A stretch of 64,000 nt of DNA. It comes from Metabacillus malikii (GTDB taxonomy: Bacteria; Bacillota; Bacilli; Bacillales; Bacillaceae). The stretch lies in NCBI RefSeq assembly GCF_030813355.1, contig NZ_JAUSUD010000003.1:186001-250000 (forward strand), given 5' to 3'. Positions within the stretch are counted from its first letter, which is position 1. Each line of letters starts with the position of its first letter. Position numbers and translations under genes: made by a program. Below, piece by piece: positions 44,597 through 52,434 of this stretch. A model generated the notes under the pieces. The model was given only the letters and a program-made list of their open reading frames with translations. It was not told the DNA's origin and ran no database searches.

Positions 44597-44951
44597 CTGT
44601 TCTTTTCATATTTAAAACGAAAGTGCGAGACTCCTTCGTTCTCATATCTAGACAGGCTATCACCTATCTCGAAAAGGCGTAAACTGTGTGGAAGTCAACC
44701 AATCTGTAAAAATTACAATATCTATTTTTATCTGCATTGTTAATCTATCCCTAAAAACAAAAACTAATCCCTTCTATGATGAATGATAGTTTAGTAGGAT
44801 AAAAAGAACAAAAACGAAAAAGTTTATCATTTCCATTCCAATTCTTCTAGCAATCCTGTAAAATGGACATTAACGCATATTTTTTTTATACGATCGATTT
44901 GTCAAAGTTTCAACATAAGGACCAGGACACTCAAATTAAGGGAGAATAAAC
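44597..44951. other. 355-bp intergenic region csp/prsA-like
   Basis: About 44618-44638 (CGAAAGTGCGAGACTCCTTC) closely resembles a part of the MITE-like elements, so a remnant may be present. The remainder is AT-rich leader and promoter sequence for the foldase gene, with no confident motif. Confidence 0.4.
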
Positions 44952-45842
44952 ATGGTAGAAAAAATTATTTCAAGCAAGAAAACAATTGTTATTCTAGCAA
45001 TACTTATCGTAGCTGCAATTGCAGTATTTATCTTCCTATCTACTAGAAGTGAAGTAGTAGCAAAGGTAGGGAAAGAAAACCTCACAAAAGATGATTTATA
45101 CACATTTTTTGTAGAGCAAAATGGTGAAGCTGCAGTAGAAACGTTAATTACACAAAGCATTATTGATCAAGAAGTTAAAAAAGAAAAAATTAGTGTAACA
45201 GATAAAGAAATTGATGAAGAAGTGAAAAAGACTATCGAGAGCATCGGTGGGGAAGAAGCATTCCAGCAGGCGTTAGCTTCAAGTGGAGTGACTGAAGAAG
45301 ATTTTAAAAAGAATATGAAAACAAACATGGAAATTGAAAAACTTCTAGAACCAAAAATTAAAATAACTGATGAAGAAATGCAAAAGCATTTTGATGAAAA
45401 TAAAGAAACATACGCTGTTCAAGAACAAGTGGAAGCAAGTCATATTTTAGTTGAGGATGAAGCAACAGCTAAAGAAGTGAAAAAGAAACTTGATGAAGGT
45501 GGAGACTTTGCTGAATTAGCTAAAGAATACTCTACAGATACAGGTTCAGCTCAAGCTGGCGGTGAACTTGGGTTCTTTCCAAAAGGACAAATGGTTGCAG
45601 AATTTGAAAAAGCTGCATTTGCTATGAAGGTTGATGAAATTTCTGAACCTGTTAAATCACAGCATGGTTTTCATATCATTAAAGTAACAGATAAGAAGGA
45701 AGCAGAAGAAGCGAACTTCGAGAAAAGTAAAGATGAAATCAAAGACTATTTATTCTCTACGAAGATGCAAGAAGAAAGCCCTAAATGGTTAGAGGAGAAA
45801 AAGAAAGAATATAGCCCGAAAAATTATTTAACTAAAGAGTAG
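44952..45842 (+). CDS. PrsA-like parvulin peptidyl-prolyl isomerase, membrane anchored
   Basis: 296 residues. There is one N-terminal membrane helix (about 11-30), a SurA/PrsA N-terminal helical region, a parvulin domain (about 155-250: VEASHILVEDEATAKEVKKK, GGELGFFPKGQMVAEFEKAA, VKSQHGFHIIKV) and a charged C-terminal helix. PrsA assists folding of exported proteins at the outer membrane face. B. subtilis PrsA is a lipoprotein, but here no Cys occurs in the first 40 residues, so the protein is held by an uncleaved helix. AAGGGAG precedes the ATG. Confidence 0.88.
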   Translation: MVEKIISSKKTIVILAILIVAAIAVFIFLSTRSEVVAKVGKENLTKDDLYTFFVEQNGEAAVETLITQSIIDQEVKKEKISVTDKEIDEEVKKTIESIGGEEAFQQALASSGVTEEDFKKNMKTNMEIEKLLEPKIKITDEEMQKHFDENKETYAVQEQVEASHILVEDEATAKEVKKKLDEGGDFAELAKEYSTDTGSAQAGGELGFFPKGQMVAEFEKAAFAMKVDEISEPVKSQHGFHIIKVTDKKEAEEANFEKSKDEIKDYLFSTKMQEESPKWLEEKKKEYSPKNYLTKE

Positions 45843-45845
45843 TAT

Positions 45846-45882
45846 AAAAAAGAAGCGGACTTTAATAAGTCCGTTTCTTTTT
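45846..45882 (+). terminator. terminator after the PrsA-like gene
   Basis: AAAAAAGAAGCGGACTT and AAGTCCGTTTCTTTTT, 4-nt loop. Confidence 0.9.
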
Positions 45883-45919
45883 GTCGTTTTTGAAAAAAAT
45901 ATCGAAACTTGTCATTTTT

Positions 45920-45945
45920 TGAAACAATTTTAAAATTCATACGTC
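45920..45945 (+). promoter_or_regulatory. ECF-type promoter (TGAAAC-N16-CGTC)
   Basis: TGAAAC (45920-45925), 16 bp, CGTC (45942-45945), a textbook ECF (SigM/SigW-class) promoter. Its -35 region TGAAACAATTT is identical to the one in front of the ECF sigma gene at 28174. It lies 31 bp upstream of a 33-residue ORF. Confidence 0.75.
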
Positions 45946-45976
45946 TTACATGTAGATAGAAAGAAATGAGAGGCGT

Positions 45977-46078
45977 ATGAACATGAAAAAGAAGAAGCGC
46001 TATTTTCAAACATTAGTAGTAACAAATCTAGTATTATTCAGCTTGTTAATGTGGTGTATTTGTGAGATGAAAGCATAA
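45977..46078 (+). CDS. small membrane peptide, 33 residues, behind an ECF promoter
   Basis: The frame begins MNMKKKKRYFQTLVVTNLVL and ends with TAA at 46078. A highly basic head (KKKKR) is followed by one hydrophobic helix with two Cys near the end (WCICEMKA). GAGAGG lies 4-8 nt before the two possible ATG codons (45977 or 45983). The closely placed ECF promoter and a terminator just upstream make it an independent transcription unit. I recognise no family. It could be a stress-induced membrane peptide of the kind found in ECF regulons. Confidence 0.6.
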   Translation: MNMKKKKRYFQTLVVTNLVLFSLLMWCICEMKA

Positions 46079-46157
46079 AAGAGTTTATAGGTCTTCTTAG
46101 AAAGTGATATAATAACTATATTCAGAATATTCTAGACTTTCAAAAAGGAGAATCGAT

Positions 46158-47327
46158 ATGACACAACAAGAAGATAAAGGTTATTTTGGAGAATTTGGCG
46201 GTAGTTATGTACCAGATGACTTGAAGAATGTTTTAACAATTTTAGATGATAACTTTGAAAAGTATAAGAATGACCCTGAATTTATAAAAGAATTCGATTA
46301 TTATATGAAAGAATATATTGGACGCGAAAATCCGTTAACATTTGCAGAGAACTTAACAAAGCTAGTTGGTGGCGCGAAAATATATTTAAAAAGGGAGGAT
46401 TTAAATCATACCGGGGCACATAAAATTAACAATGCAATCGGACAAATTTTACTTGCGAAACGAATGGGTGCAACGCGCATCATCGCAGAAACGGGTGCTG
46501 GGCAGCACGGTGTAGCGACAGCGACAGCATGTGCAATTGTCGGAGGTATGGATTGCACAATTTATATGGGGAAACTGGATATGGAAAGACAAGCTTTAAA
46601 TGTTTTCCGTATGGAACTGCTAGGTGCGAAGGTTGTTCCTGTTAAAAAGGGGCAAGGACGTTTAAAGGATGCTGTTGATGAGGCATTAAATGATCTTGTA
46701 AAAAACTTTGAAACAACATTTTATTTATTAGGCTCAGCCGTTGGACCACATCCATTTCCAACAATCGTAAAACACTTCCAATCAATCATTAGTAAGGAAT
46801 CGAAACAGCAAATCCTTGAAAAGGAAGGGAAACTCCCTACAGCGGTTATCGCAGTTGCGGGTGGTGGGAGTAATGCAATCGGCTCTTTTGCACATTATCT
46901 TGATGAAGAAGCAGTGCAGTTAATTGGAGTTGAACCAGCTGAAGCACCAACCTTAACTGAGGGTGTCCCTGCTGTAATCCACGGATTTAAATGTATTACA
47001 CTATTAGATGAAGACGGAAATCCTAAGCCTACTTACTCAATTGCAGCTGGCTTAGATTACCCAGGAATTGGTCCAGAACATAGTCATCTAAAAGTAACGA
47101 ATCGAGCGCAATATGTAACAGTAACAGGTCAGGAAGCATTAGAAGCCTTTCAGGTTTTATCAAAGGTTGAAGGGATTATTCCGGCATTAGAAAGTGCCCA
47201 TGCAATTGCTTATGCGATGAAGGCAGCGAAGAACTATAGCAAGGATGATATATTAATTGTCAATCTTTCTGGTCGCGGTGATAAGGATGTTGAGCAAGTA
47301 TACGAAATGATTCGAAAAAGTGAATGA
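46158..47327 (+). CDS. trpB: tryptophan synthase beta chain, standalone
   Basis: 389 residues. The PLP Lys89 lies in LNHTGAHKINNAIGQ, catalytic Glu111 in AETGAGQHGVATA, the phosphate-binding loop is AGGGSNAIG, and GRGDKD is at the C-terminus. The enzyme makes tryptophan from indole and serine. No trpA or other trp gene is nearby, so it may be an indole-salvage enzyme or a second TrpB. AAGGAG lies 9 nt before the ATG. It ends at its own terminator. Active-site residues look intact. Confidence 0.93.
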   Translation: MTQQEDKGYFGEFGGSYVPDDLKNVLTILDDNFEKYKNDPEFIKEFDYYMKEYIGRENPLTFAENLTKLVGGAKIYLKREDLNHTGAHKINNAIGQILLAKRMGATRIIAETGAGQHGVATATACAIVGGMDCTIYMGKLDMERQALNVFRMELLGAKVVPVKKGQGRLKDAVDEALNDLVKNFETTFYLLGSAVGPHPFPTIVKHFQSIISKESKQQILEKEGKLPTAVIAVAGGGSNAIGSFAHYLDEEAVQLIGVEPAEAPTLTEGVPAVIHGFKCITLLDEDGNPKPTYSIAAGLDYPGIGPEHSHLKVTNRAQYVTVTGQEALEAFQVLSKVEGIIPALESAHAIAYAMKAAKNYSKDDILIVNLSGRGDKDVEQVYEMIRKSE

Positions 47328-47371
47328 CTCGTAACTGAAAAGAGTTCAGTCATCACATTCCTATAAGTAAG

Positions 47372-47404
47372 AAAGGTCGAAGTCAATCTGATTTCGGCCT
47401 TTTT
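47372..47404 (+). terminator. terminator after trpB
   Basis: AAAGGTCGAA and TTTCGGCCTTTTT with one G-U pair. Confidence 0.8.
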
Positions 47405-47516
47405 ATTTATTGGTTGTTTTCGTATACATGGTAATTAAAGGCATCCCTATTTGAGGTTTGTACCATTTTTCTGTGTTCAAGCCTTATTAACTAATTATCT
47501 AATACGCATGATTAAA

Positions 47517-47536
47517 TGACAGAGAAATATCTGTCA
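47517..47536. promoter_or_regulatory. inverted repeat upstream of fnr
   Basis: TGACAG, 8 nt, CTGTCA, about 165 bp upstream of the fnr start. It is a candidate operator; the regulator is unknown. The rest of 47405-47698 shows no FNR box. Confidence 0.35.
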
Positions 47537-47698
47537 GGATTGTTGAAATTTGGACACTTAACAAATGCGTCATATACATGTACTCTTAATATATTATGAT
47601 AAGAACAAAAGGGGAAATGATGAATCACTATAGGATTCTCTGATAACAATTAACTCGACCATTCTTTACATTGAAAATAAGATTAGAACGGTGAGGCG

Positions 47699-48421
47699 AT
47701 GACTGCAATGATGGGGAAAATTACAAATCAACTAGTTGTTAACACACATATTTTTTCAGCTGATAGTCTAACAGAATTAAAGAAAAGGATGAAAAGTATT
47801 CATCTTAAAAGTGGAGAATATCTATATTCTGAAGGTGAAATGATTGAAAATATGTATTTTATTATAGAAGGTGCACTTACTTTATATAAAAGCACGGAAG
47901 ACGGGAAAGTACTCACTTTGAATTACTATGAAAGCGGCGATTTGTTTGGAGGTTACGTATCAAATGGCAGCCACGGAGCAATGGAAAATGCTAAGGCGAT
48001 TGAAGATTCAACCATTGGCATCATTGAGAAGCCGGATATTGAGCTGTTGCAATGGCAAAATCGTAACTTTGCAATTGAATTTACTAAGTGGGTCAGTTAC
48101 TCACAAACATTAACACAAACGAAGCTAAGGGATTTAATGTTTTTTGGTAAAAATGGTGCATTAGCTTCAGCGCTTATTCGGATGAAAAATACGTATGGTG
48201 TCCACGTTAATGGCGTATGGGAAATCACTAAAAAATTCACACATGATGAAATAGCTTGTTTAATCGGAACGCCTCGCGAAACGGTCACACGTATGATTAA
48301 TCAATTAAAAAAAGACAATCTTCTTACTTATGACAAAGGCTTTATTACCATTCTAGATGTAGATGGGCTCCGCACAATTTGCAGCTGTGAGGACTGTCCA
48401 GTGCAAGTTTGTCGTTTATAA
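47699..48421 (+). CDS. fnr: oxygen-sensing Crp/Fnr family regulator Fnr
   Basis: 240 residues. A cyclic-nucleotide-binding-like domain (about 15-140) precedes an HTH_Crp domain with FTHDEIACLIGTPRETVTRM as recognition helix. The C-terminus has Cys at 228, 230, 233 and 238 (ICSCEDCPVQVC), the place where B. subtilis Fnr holds its 4Fe-4S cluster. It activates anaerobic genes at TGTGA-N6-TCACA. GGTGAGG lies close to the ATG at 47699; ATGs at 47708 and 47711 are alternatives. A perfect FNR box is found 360 bp downstream of the gene. Confidence 0.9.
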   Translation: MTAMMGKITNQLVVNTHIFSADSLTELKKRMKSIHLKSGEYLYSEGEMIENMYFIIEGALTLYKSTEDGKVLTLNYYESGDLFGGYVSNGSHGAMENAKAIEDSTIGIIEKPDIELLQWQNRNFAIEFTKWVSYSQTLTQTKLRDLMFFGKNGALASALIRMKNTYGVHVNGVWEITKKFTHDEIACLIGTPRETVTRMINQLKKDNLLTYDKGFITILDVDGLRTICSCEDCPVQVCRL

Positions 48422-48423
48422 AG

Positions 48424-48468
48424 ACTACTGGTGGAGGAATAGAAATTTCTTCTGCTAGTAGTTTTTAT
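48424..48468 (+). terminator. terminator after fnr
   Basis: ACTACT and AGTAGTTTTTATT with an inner AGAAA/TTTCT stem. Confidence 0.7.
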
Positions 48469-48777
48469 TTGTAATTAAATAGTTAGATGACTATTAGCAT
48501 ATTGTCAATGAACTAATATTGGGAGCTGAATCCGATTTTGTGAAAATAAATTGGTTGAAACCTACTGCATAACTTCGATGAACCCTTTTCTGCCTGTAAG
48601 ACCATAGAAAACCAACATACCATTTAATTCAACCCACTAATCCACAGTAATCAGAAGCAATACACCACTCGATCGCTTTATCAACTGAAACACTCTCAAA
48701 TCTGTTACTACATCATTCCTCTATTACCTTCCAACCAACTTATTAACTAGATAATAATCTATCAATAAAAAACGTGA
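48469..48777. other. intergenic stretch downstream of fnr
   Basis: About 310 bases without an ORF that has a plausible start and ribosome binding site on either strand. Parts could be a decayed gene, but nothing is recognisable. Confidence 0.4.
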
Positions 48778-48793
48778 TGTGACATCTATCACA
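48778..48793. promoter_or_regulatory. perfect FNR box
   Basis: TGTGACATCTATCACA is an exact match to TGTGA-N6-TCACA. It lies 331 bp upstream of the PrmA-like gene, with a repeat element in between, and no gene faces it on the left. It is the only such site seen near fnr. Confidence 0.75.
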
Positions 48794-48947
48794 TAGGTAA
48801 GTATGTTTTACCTTAACTCATATGTTACCAAACATAGTCATTCTGTTATTGTGCCATAGAATAGAATATCTGTAAGTTGTTTGATATGATAAATAAGGAT
48901 GTAGGCTACCCACAACAAATAAGATAGAACGAAGCCGAAAATAAAGG

Positions 48948-49074
48948 CACTTTTCTAAGAAATTTGAAGCTTTTTTATATACTTAATTGATGCCGCCGAT
49001 GCTAGTCAGGCTCACTTCCTCGGAAGGAGAGCAATGCAGCGGAAGCTACCAACTAAGTGAAAAGCTACAAAGCC
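48948..49074 (+). repeat. short MITE-like element related to copies 1-3
   Basis: 127 bp beginning GGCACTTTTCTAAGAAATTT and ending, read inversely, GGCTTTGTAGCTTTTCACTT. Both ends resemble those of the larger elements, while the interior differs. AAGCCGAAAAT occurs on both sides (48934-48944 and 49083-49093), possibly a target duplication. Confidence 0.5.
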
Positions 49075-49108
49075 GATGAAAAAAGCCGAAAATGAAAGAG
49101 GAAAAGAA

Positions 49109-50002
49109 ATGTTACATGAATTTATCATAAACGTACCTTATAAAGAAATTGATGACATGACAGACAAATTAAATGCTGCAGGAATATACAACTTGTATTA
49201 TGAACCACCAATTGAGATTATTAAAGTTCAAAATGGTTATGGCTATGAGGAAAAGGCAGAAGAACATGTGGCATTAAAAATTTATGCGAGTGATTGTGAA
49301 GTAGATGGCCTTCCGGATGAGTATTTCTCACTAATTACAGAGACGTTACAGCTTAAAAAAGAGGATATCATGCATACGGCGCGCGAAGAATCAGAATGGG
49401 AACAGACGTATGAATTTGAGGATATAGACCTCGGCAATAACTGGGTGATTACGTACCCAAATTCAGAACAACAGTACATAGGGAAACAAGTGTTGAAATT
49501 TGACCCATTAGCAGCATTCGGAACAGGGCTTCATGAAACAACACAAGGCTGTTTAAGAATGATACTTGATTCAGATTTAGCAGATAAAACGGTATTAGAC
49601 CTTGGAACAGGCTCTGGTATGCTAACAATTGCCGCTTCGTTAAAAGGTGCAAAGAAAGTTGTTGCCGTTGATTATGAAGATGTGGCAAGAGAACTGTATC
49701 ATAATGCACAATTAAACGAGTTAACGAATGATATTGACGTTGTTCAAGCGGATTTAATTACAGGTGATTATGAAATTGAAGACAATTATGACGTCATTTT
49801 TATCAATATTGGTGCAAATGAAACAGTTCAAATTATTAAGCATCATGATTTATTGAAAAATAGCAATCAGTTTATTATTTCAGGTCTTGTTGAATGGAAT
49901 CTGGATGAGTTATTAGCGTTATTTAAAGATGGTGGCTTTGTTATTCATGAAAAAGCTCAAACGAATGAATGGGTGACAATTTCATTTGAAAAGAAATCAT
50001 AA
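49109..50002 (+). CDS. PrmA-like (ribosomal protein L11-type) methyltransferase
   Basis: 297 residues with a PrmA N-terminal-like region and a class I SAM domain: the SAM loop is VLDLGTGSGMLTIAASLKGA, the acidic residue is in VVAVDYED, and FDPLAAFGTGLHETT matches the PrmA substrate motif. The N-I-x-A catalytic motif of PrmA appears as INIGAN. It is a diverged member. True prmA is normally next to dnaJ and rsmE, so this is probably a paralogue with a different target. The start is ATG 49109, 7 nt after GAGG; the longer frame to 49076 begins at the edge of a repeat element. Confidence 0.8.
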   Translation: MLHEFIINVPYKEIDDMTDKLNAAGIYNLYYEPPIEIIKVQNGYGYEEKAEEHVALKIYASDCEVDGLPDEYFSLITETLQLKKEDIMHTAREESEWEQTYEFEDIDLGNNWVITYPNSEQQYIGKQVLKFDPLAAFGTGLHETTQGCLRMILDSDLADKTVLDLGTGSGMLTIAASLKGAKKVVAVDYEDVARELYHNAQLNELTNDIDVVQADLITGDYEIEDNYDVIFINIGANETVQIIKHHDLLKNSNQFIISGLVEWNLDELLALFKDGGFVIHEKAQTNEWVTISFEKKS

Positions 50003-50093
50003 CATTCTGATTAAATTTTTCCTGTTCGTGGTTATTTTCGTCATGTAAACTATGATAGAATAGAATATATTTAACAGTGTAAAGGAGATTATT

Positions 50094-51023
50094 ATGGAAA
50101 AAGTATTAGTTTTTGGTCATAAAAATCCGGATACAGATACAATCTGTTCCGCGATTGCGTATGCTGAATTAAAAAATAAGCTTGGACAAGCTGCTGAGCC
50201 AATTCGTTTAGGTGAAGTAAATGGTGAAACACAATATGCACTTGACTTCTTTAAAAAGGAAGCACCACGTTTAGTTGAAAAAGTGGCAGCTGAAGCAAAG
50301 GAAGTTATTTTAGTTGACCATAACGAGCGTCAACAAAGTGCTGACGATATTACAGAGGTTCGTGTTCTTGAAGTAATCGACCACCACCGTATTGCAAACT
50401 TTGAAACAAGTGATCCACTTTATTACCGTGCAGAGCCAGTTGGCTGTACAGCTACAATCTTAAATAAACTGTACAAAGAAAACGGTGTTCAAATTGAAAA
50501 AGAAACAGCTGGATTAATGTTATCAGCAATTATATCTGATTCATTATTATTTAAATCACCGACTTGTACACAAGAGGATATTGACGCTGCTAAAGAACTT
50601 GCGGAAATCGCTGGTGTTGATGCGGATACATACGGATTAGATATGTTAAAAGCAGGTGCAGATTTAAGTGACAAATCAGTTGAACAATTAATCTCACTTG
50701 ATGCAAAAGAATTCCAAATGGGTGCAAGCAAAGTAGAAATTGCTCAAGTTAATGCTGTTGATACGAATGATGTACTTGTTAATAAAGCTGAAATCGAAGC
50801 AGCTCTTACTAAAGTTGTTGCTGATAAAGGTTTAGACTTATTCTTGTTTGTTGTAACAGACATTTTAACGAATGACTCAGTTGCGATTGCAATTGGAACG
50901 GAAACTGCTAAAGTTGAAAAAGCATTCAATGTCTCATTAGATAACAACCAAGCAACATTAAAAGGTGTAGTTTCTCGTAAAAAGCAAATTGTTCCTGTCT
51001 TAACAGAAGCATTTACAAATTAA
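50094..51023 (+). CDS. ppaC: manganese-dependent inorganic pyrophosphatase
   Basis: 309 residues of the DHH family II pyrophosphatases. The metal ligands are in [26 protein letters not shown] and EVIDHHRI. The C-terminal DHHA2 domain ends with [10 protein letters not shown]. It hydrolyses PPi in the cytoplasm and needs Mn2+. AAAGGAG lies 8 nt before the ATG. It is monocistronic, with a strong terminator. Confidence 0.95.
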   Translation: MEKVLVFGHKNPDTDTICSAIAYAELKNKLGQAAEPIRLGEVNGETQYALDFFKKEAPRLVEKVAAEAKEVILVDHNERQQSADDITEVRVLEVIDHHRIANFETSDPLYYRAEPVGCTATILNKLYKENGVQIEKETAGLMLSAIISDSLLFKSPTCTQEDIDAAKELAEIAGVDADTYGLDMLKAGADLSDKSVEQLISLDAKEFQMGASKVEIAQVNAVDTNDVLVNKAEIEAALTKVVADKGLDLFLFVVTDILTNDSVAIAIGTETAKVEKAFNVSLDNNQATLKGVVSRKKQIVPVLTEAFTN

Positions 51024-51029
51024 TAAAAG

Positions 51030-51070
51030 AAAGGCATGGAAAATAAAACTCTTATATCCATGCCTTTTTT
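51030..51070 (+). terminator. terminator between convergent ppaC and the ABC-2-like gene
   Basis: AAAGGCATGG and CCATGCCTTTTTT with an AT-rich loop. Confidence 0.88.
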
Positions 51071-51072
51071 GT

Positions 51073-52260
51073 TTATTGGTGAATCGGCTGTTCCTTCAGC
51101 TTCTTGTCTTTCTTTCTCCCATTTACCGGTTTGAAAATAGCCAACTCCATTACAAGCAACGAGATTAATCCGATTATCCCAATTGCACCAACTCCGTTTG
51201 CGAACAATTCCTTTTTGAAAAATAAATAATCTTGTAATGAATCAACAGTAAAGCGAAACGGGACCCAAGAGTATAAGAAATCTCTCGTTACAGGCGGAAG
51301 TAATTCCGGTGCTAATGTCATAATAGGCATCGAAAAAAATAATAGTAAAATAAATAAAGGTGCTGCAGGGTAGCCAATCCAATTTAACAATGCATTTTGT
51401 ATGAAGAAAAAGCAAAGTCCAATAAACAGTAACAGCATATAAAATTCACCGATGTTCGGAACAGACACCTTCAAAACTTGTGTTGATAAAAACAGTGTAA
51501 CAGCTGAAAGGGCAGCAACAAAAAGGATTCCTGCTAATAACTGACTAACAAGTGAGGAAGCAGACCATGTCCCTCCTGTTTCTTTCTTAATTAGTGTATA
51601 AAGTGTCATCGATGCAAAAAAGGTTGCTAACCATAATAATTGTGTGAAAATTGCTGGGGTATTTCCATTTGCATTGTTTGCTGCTACGTTGTTTACTTCG
51701 TCTGTCTTTATCGTAATTGGATTTGCTAATTGGAGAGCAAGCTCAGTTGATAGTGGGACCTTTAATGCTTCAATCTGTTGGAATAACTGTGTTTGCACTT
51801 GTTGATTCAGATTAGTAACGACATTCGTTGCGATTGTTGTTGCAATATTTGCCCCGGTAAAATTTAATCCTTCATTAATGATGATTGTAGCTGTTGGTAC
51901 ATCGGAGTTCTCGTCTGTTAGCGATATTATAGACCGTGAAAAATCTACTGGTAACGAAAGCGTTGCGTACATCTCCTTATTATTCATTGCCTCAAACGCC
52001 TCTTGTCTAGATAAGAAGTGCCACTTTACCTCTTTTGACTCATTCTTTTTAAGCTCTGTTAGTAATGTCTCTCCAATATTCATGCTTTCACCATTTGGCA
52101 AGATGGCTCCCTCATCCTCGACAACTACCGCAATTGGTAGCTCCACAGGTGTGGGGTTAACAGTTGAACCCATAAATGCAAATGTAAAAATAGTTGTTAT
52201 GAGAACAATCAATCCTAAACCTGCCCAAATTAACTTGTTATGAAAAAAATGGCGCATCAT
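51073..52260 (-). CDS. YhgE/Pip-like ABC-2 type membrane protein
   Basis: 395 residues. One N-terminal helix is followed by an extracytoplasmic domain of about 200 residues, then five or six C-terminal helices, the layout of YhgE/Pip and DUF3533-type proteins. The start is ATG 52260, 5-8 nt after GGGGGG; the frame extends upstream without a ribosome binding site. A TetR regulator is divergent from it, and inverted repeats lie in between. It likely acts in export or resistance, but no ATPase is encoded nearby and the substrate is unknown. Confidence 0.8.
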   Translation of the reverse strand: MMRHFFHNKLIWAGLGLIVLITTIFTFAFMGSTVNPTPVELPIAVVVEDEGAILPNGESMNIGETLLTELKKNESKEVKWHFLSRQEAFEAMNNKEMYATLSLPVDFSRSIISLTDENSDVPTATIIINEGLNFTGANIATTIATNVVTNLNQQVQTQLFQQIEALKVPLSTELALQLANPITIKTDEVNNVAANNANGNTPAIFTQLLWLATFFASMTLYTLIKKETGGTWSASSLVSQLLAGILFVAALSAVTLFLSTQVLKVSVPNIGEFYMLLLFIGLCFFFIQNALLNWIGYPAAPLFILLLFFSMPIMTLAPELLPPVTRDFLYSWVPFRFTVDSLQDYLFFKKELFANGVGAIGIIGLISLLVMELAIFKPVNGRKKDKKLKEQPIHQ

Positions 52261-52292
52261 CAAATCCCCCCTCTTGACAATTTGTAACATAT

Positions 52293-52307
52293 ACAACATT
52301 GTGTTGT
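52293..52307. promoter_or_regulatory. TetR-type operator, left
   Basis: ACAACA-TTG-TGTTGT, a perfect inverted repeat just upstream of the leftward membrane-protein gene. Confidence 0.55.
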
Positions 52308-52375
52308 TTATAATGCCAATTATAAGAAATTGAAGGCGAGAAACAATAAGCAATCCTTGTTGATTCGTTATATAA

Positions 52376-52400
52376 ACAACAGCTTAGGCTTACATGTTGT
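52376..52400. promoter_or_regulatory. TetR-type operator, right
   Basis: ACAACA, 13 nt, TGTTGT, the same half-sites as the left operator with a wider spacer, 35 bp upstream of the tetR start. Confidence 0.4.
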
Positions 52401-52434
52401 GTAATTTACAAAAATGTAAAGGAGTGAGTAAGGA

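Noticed and set aside
48469-48777. Decayed gene on the minus strand
   Set aside because: A short readable stretch is interrupted by stops and no family could be recognised.
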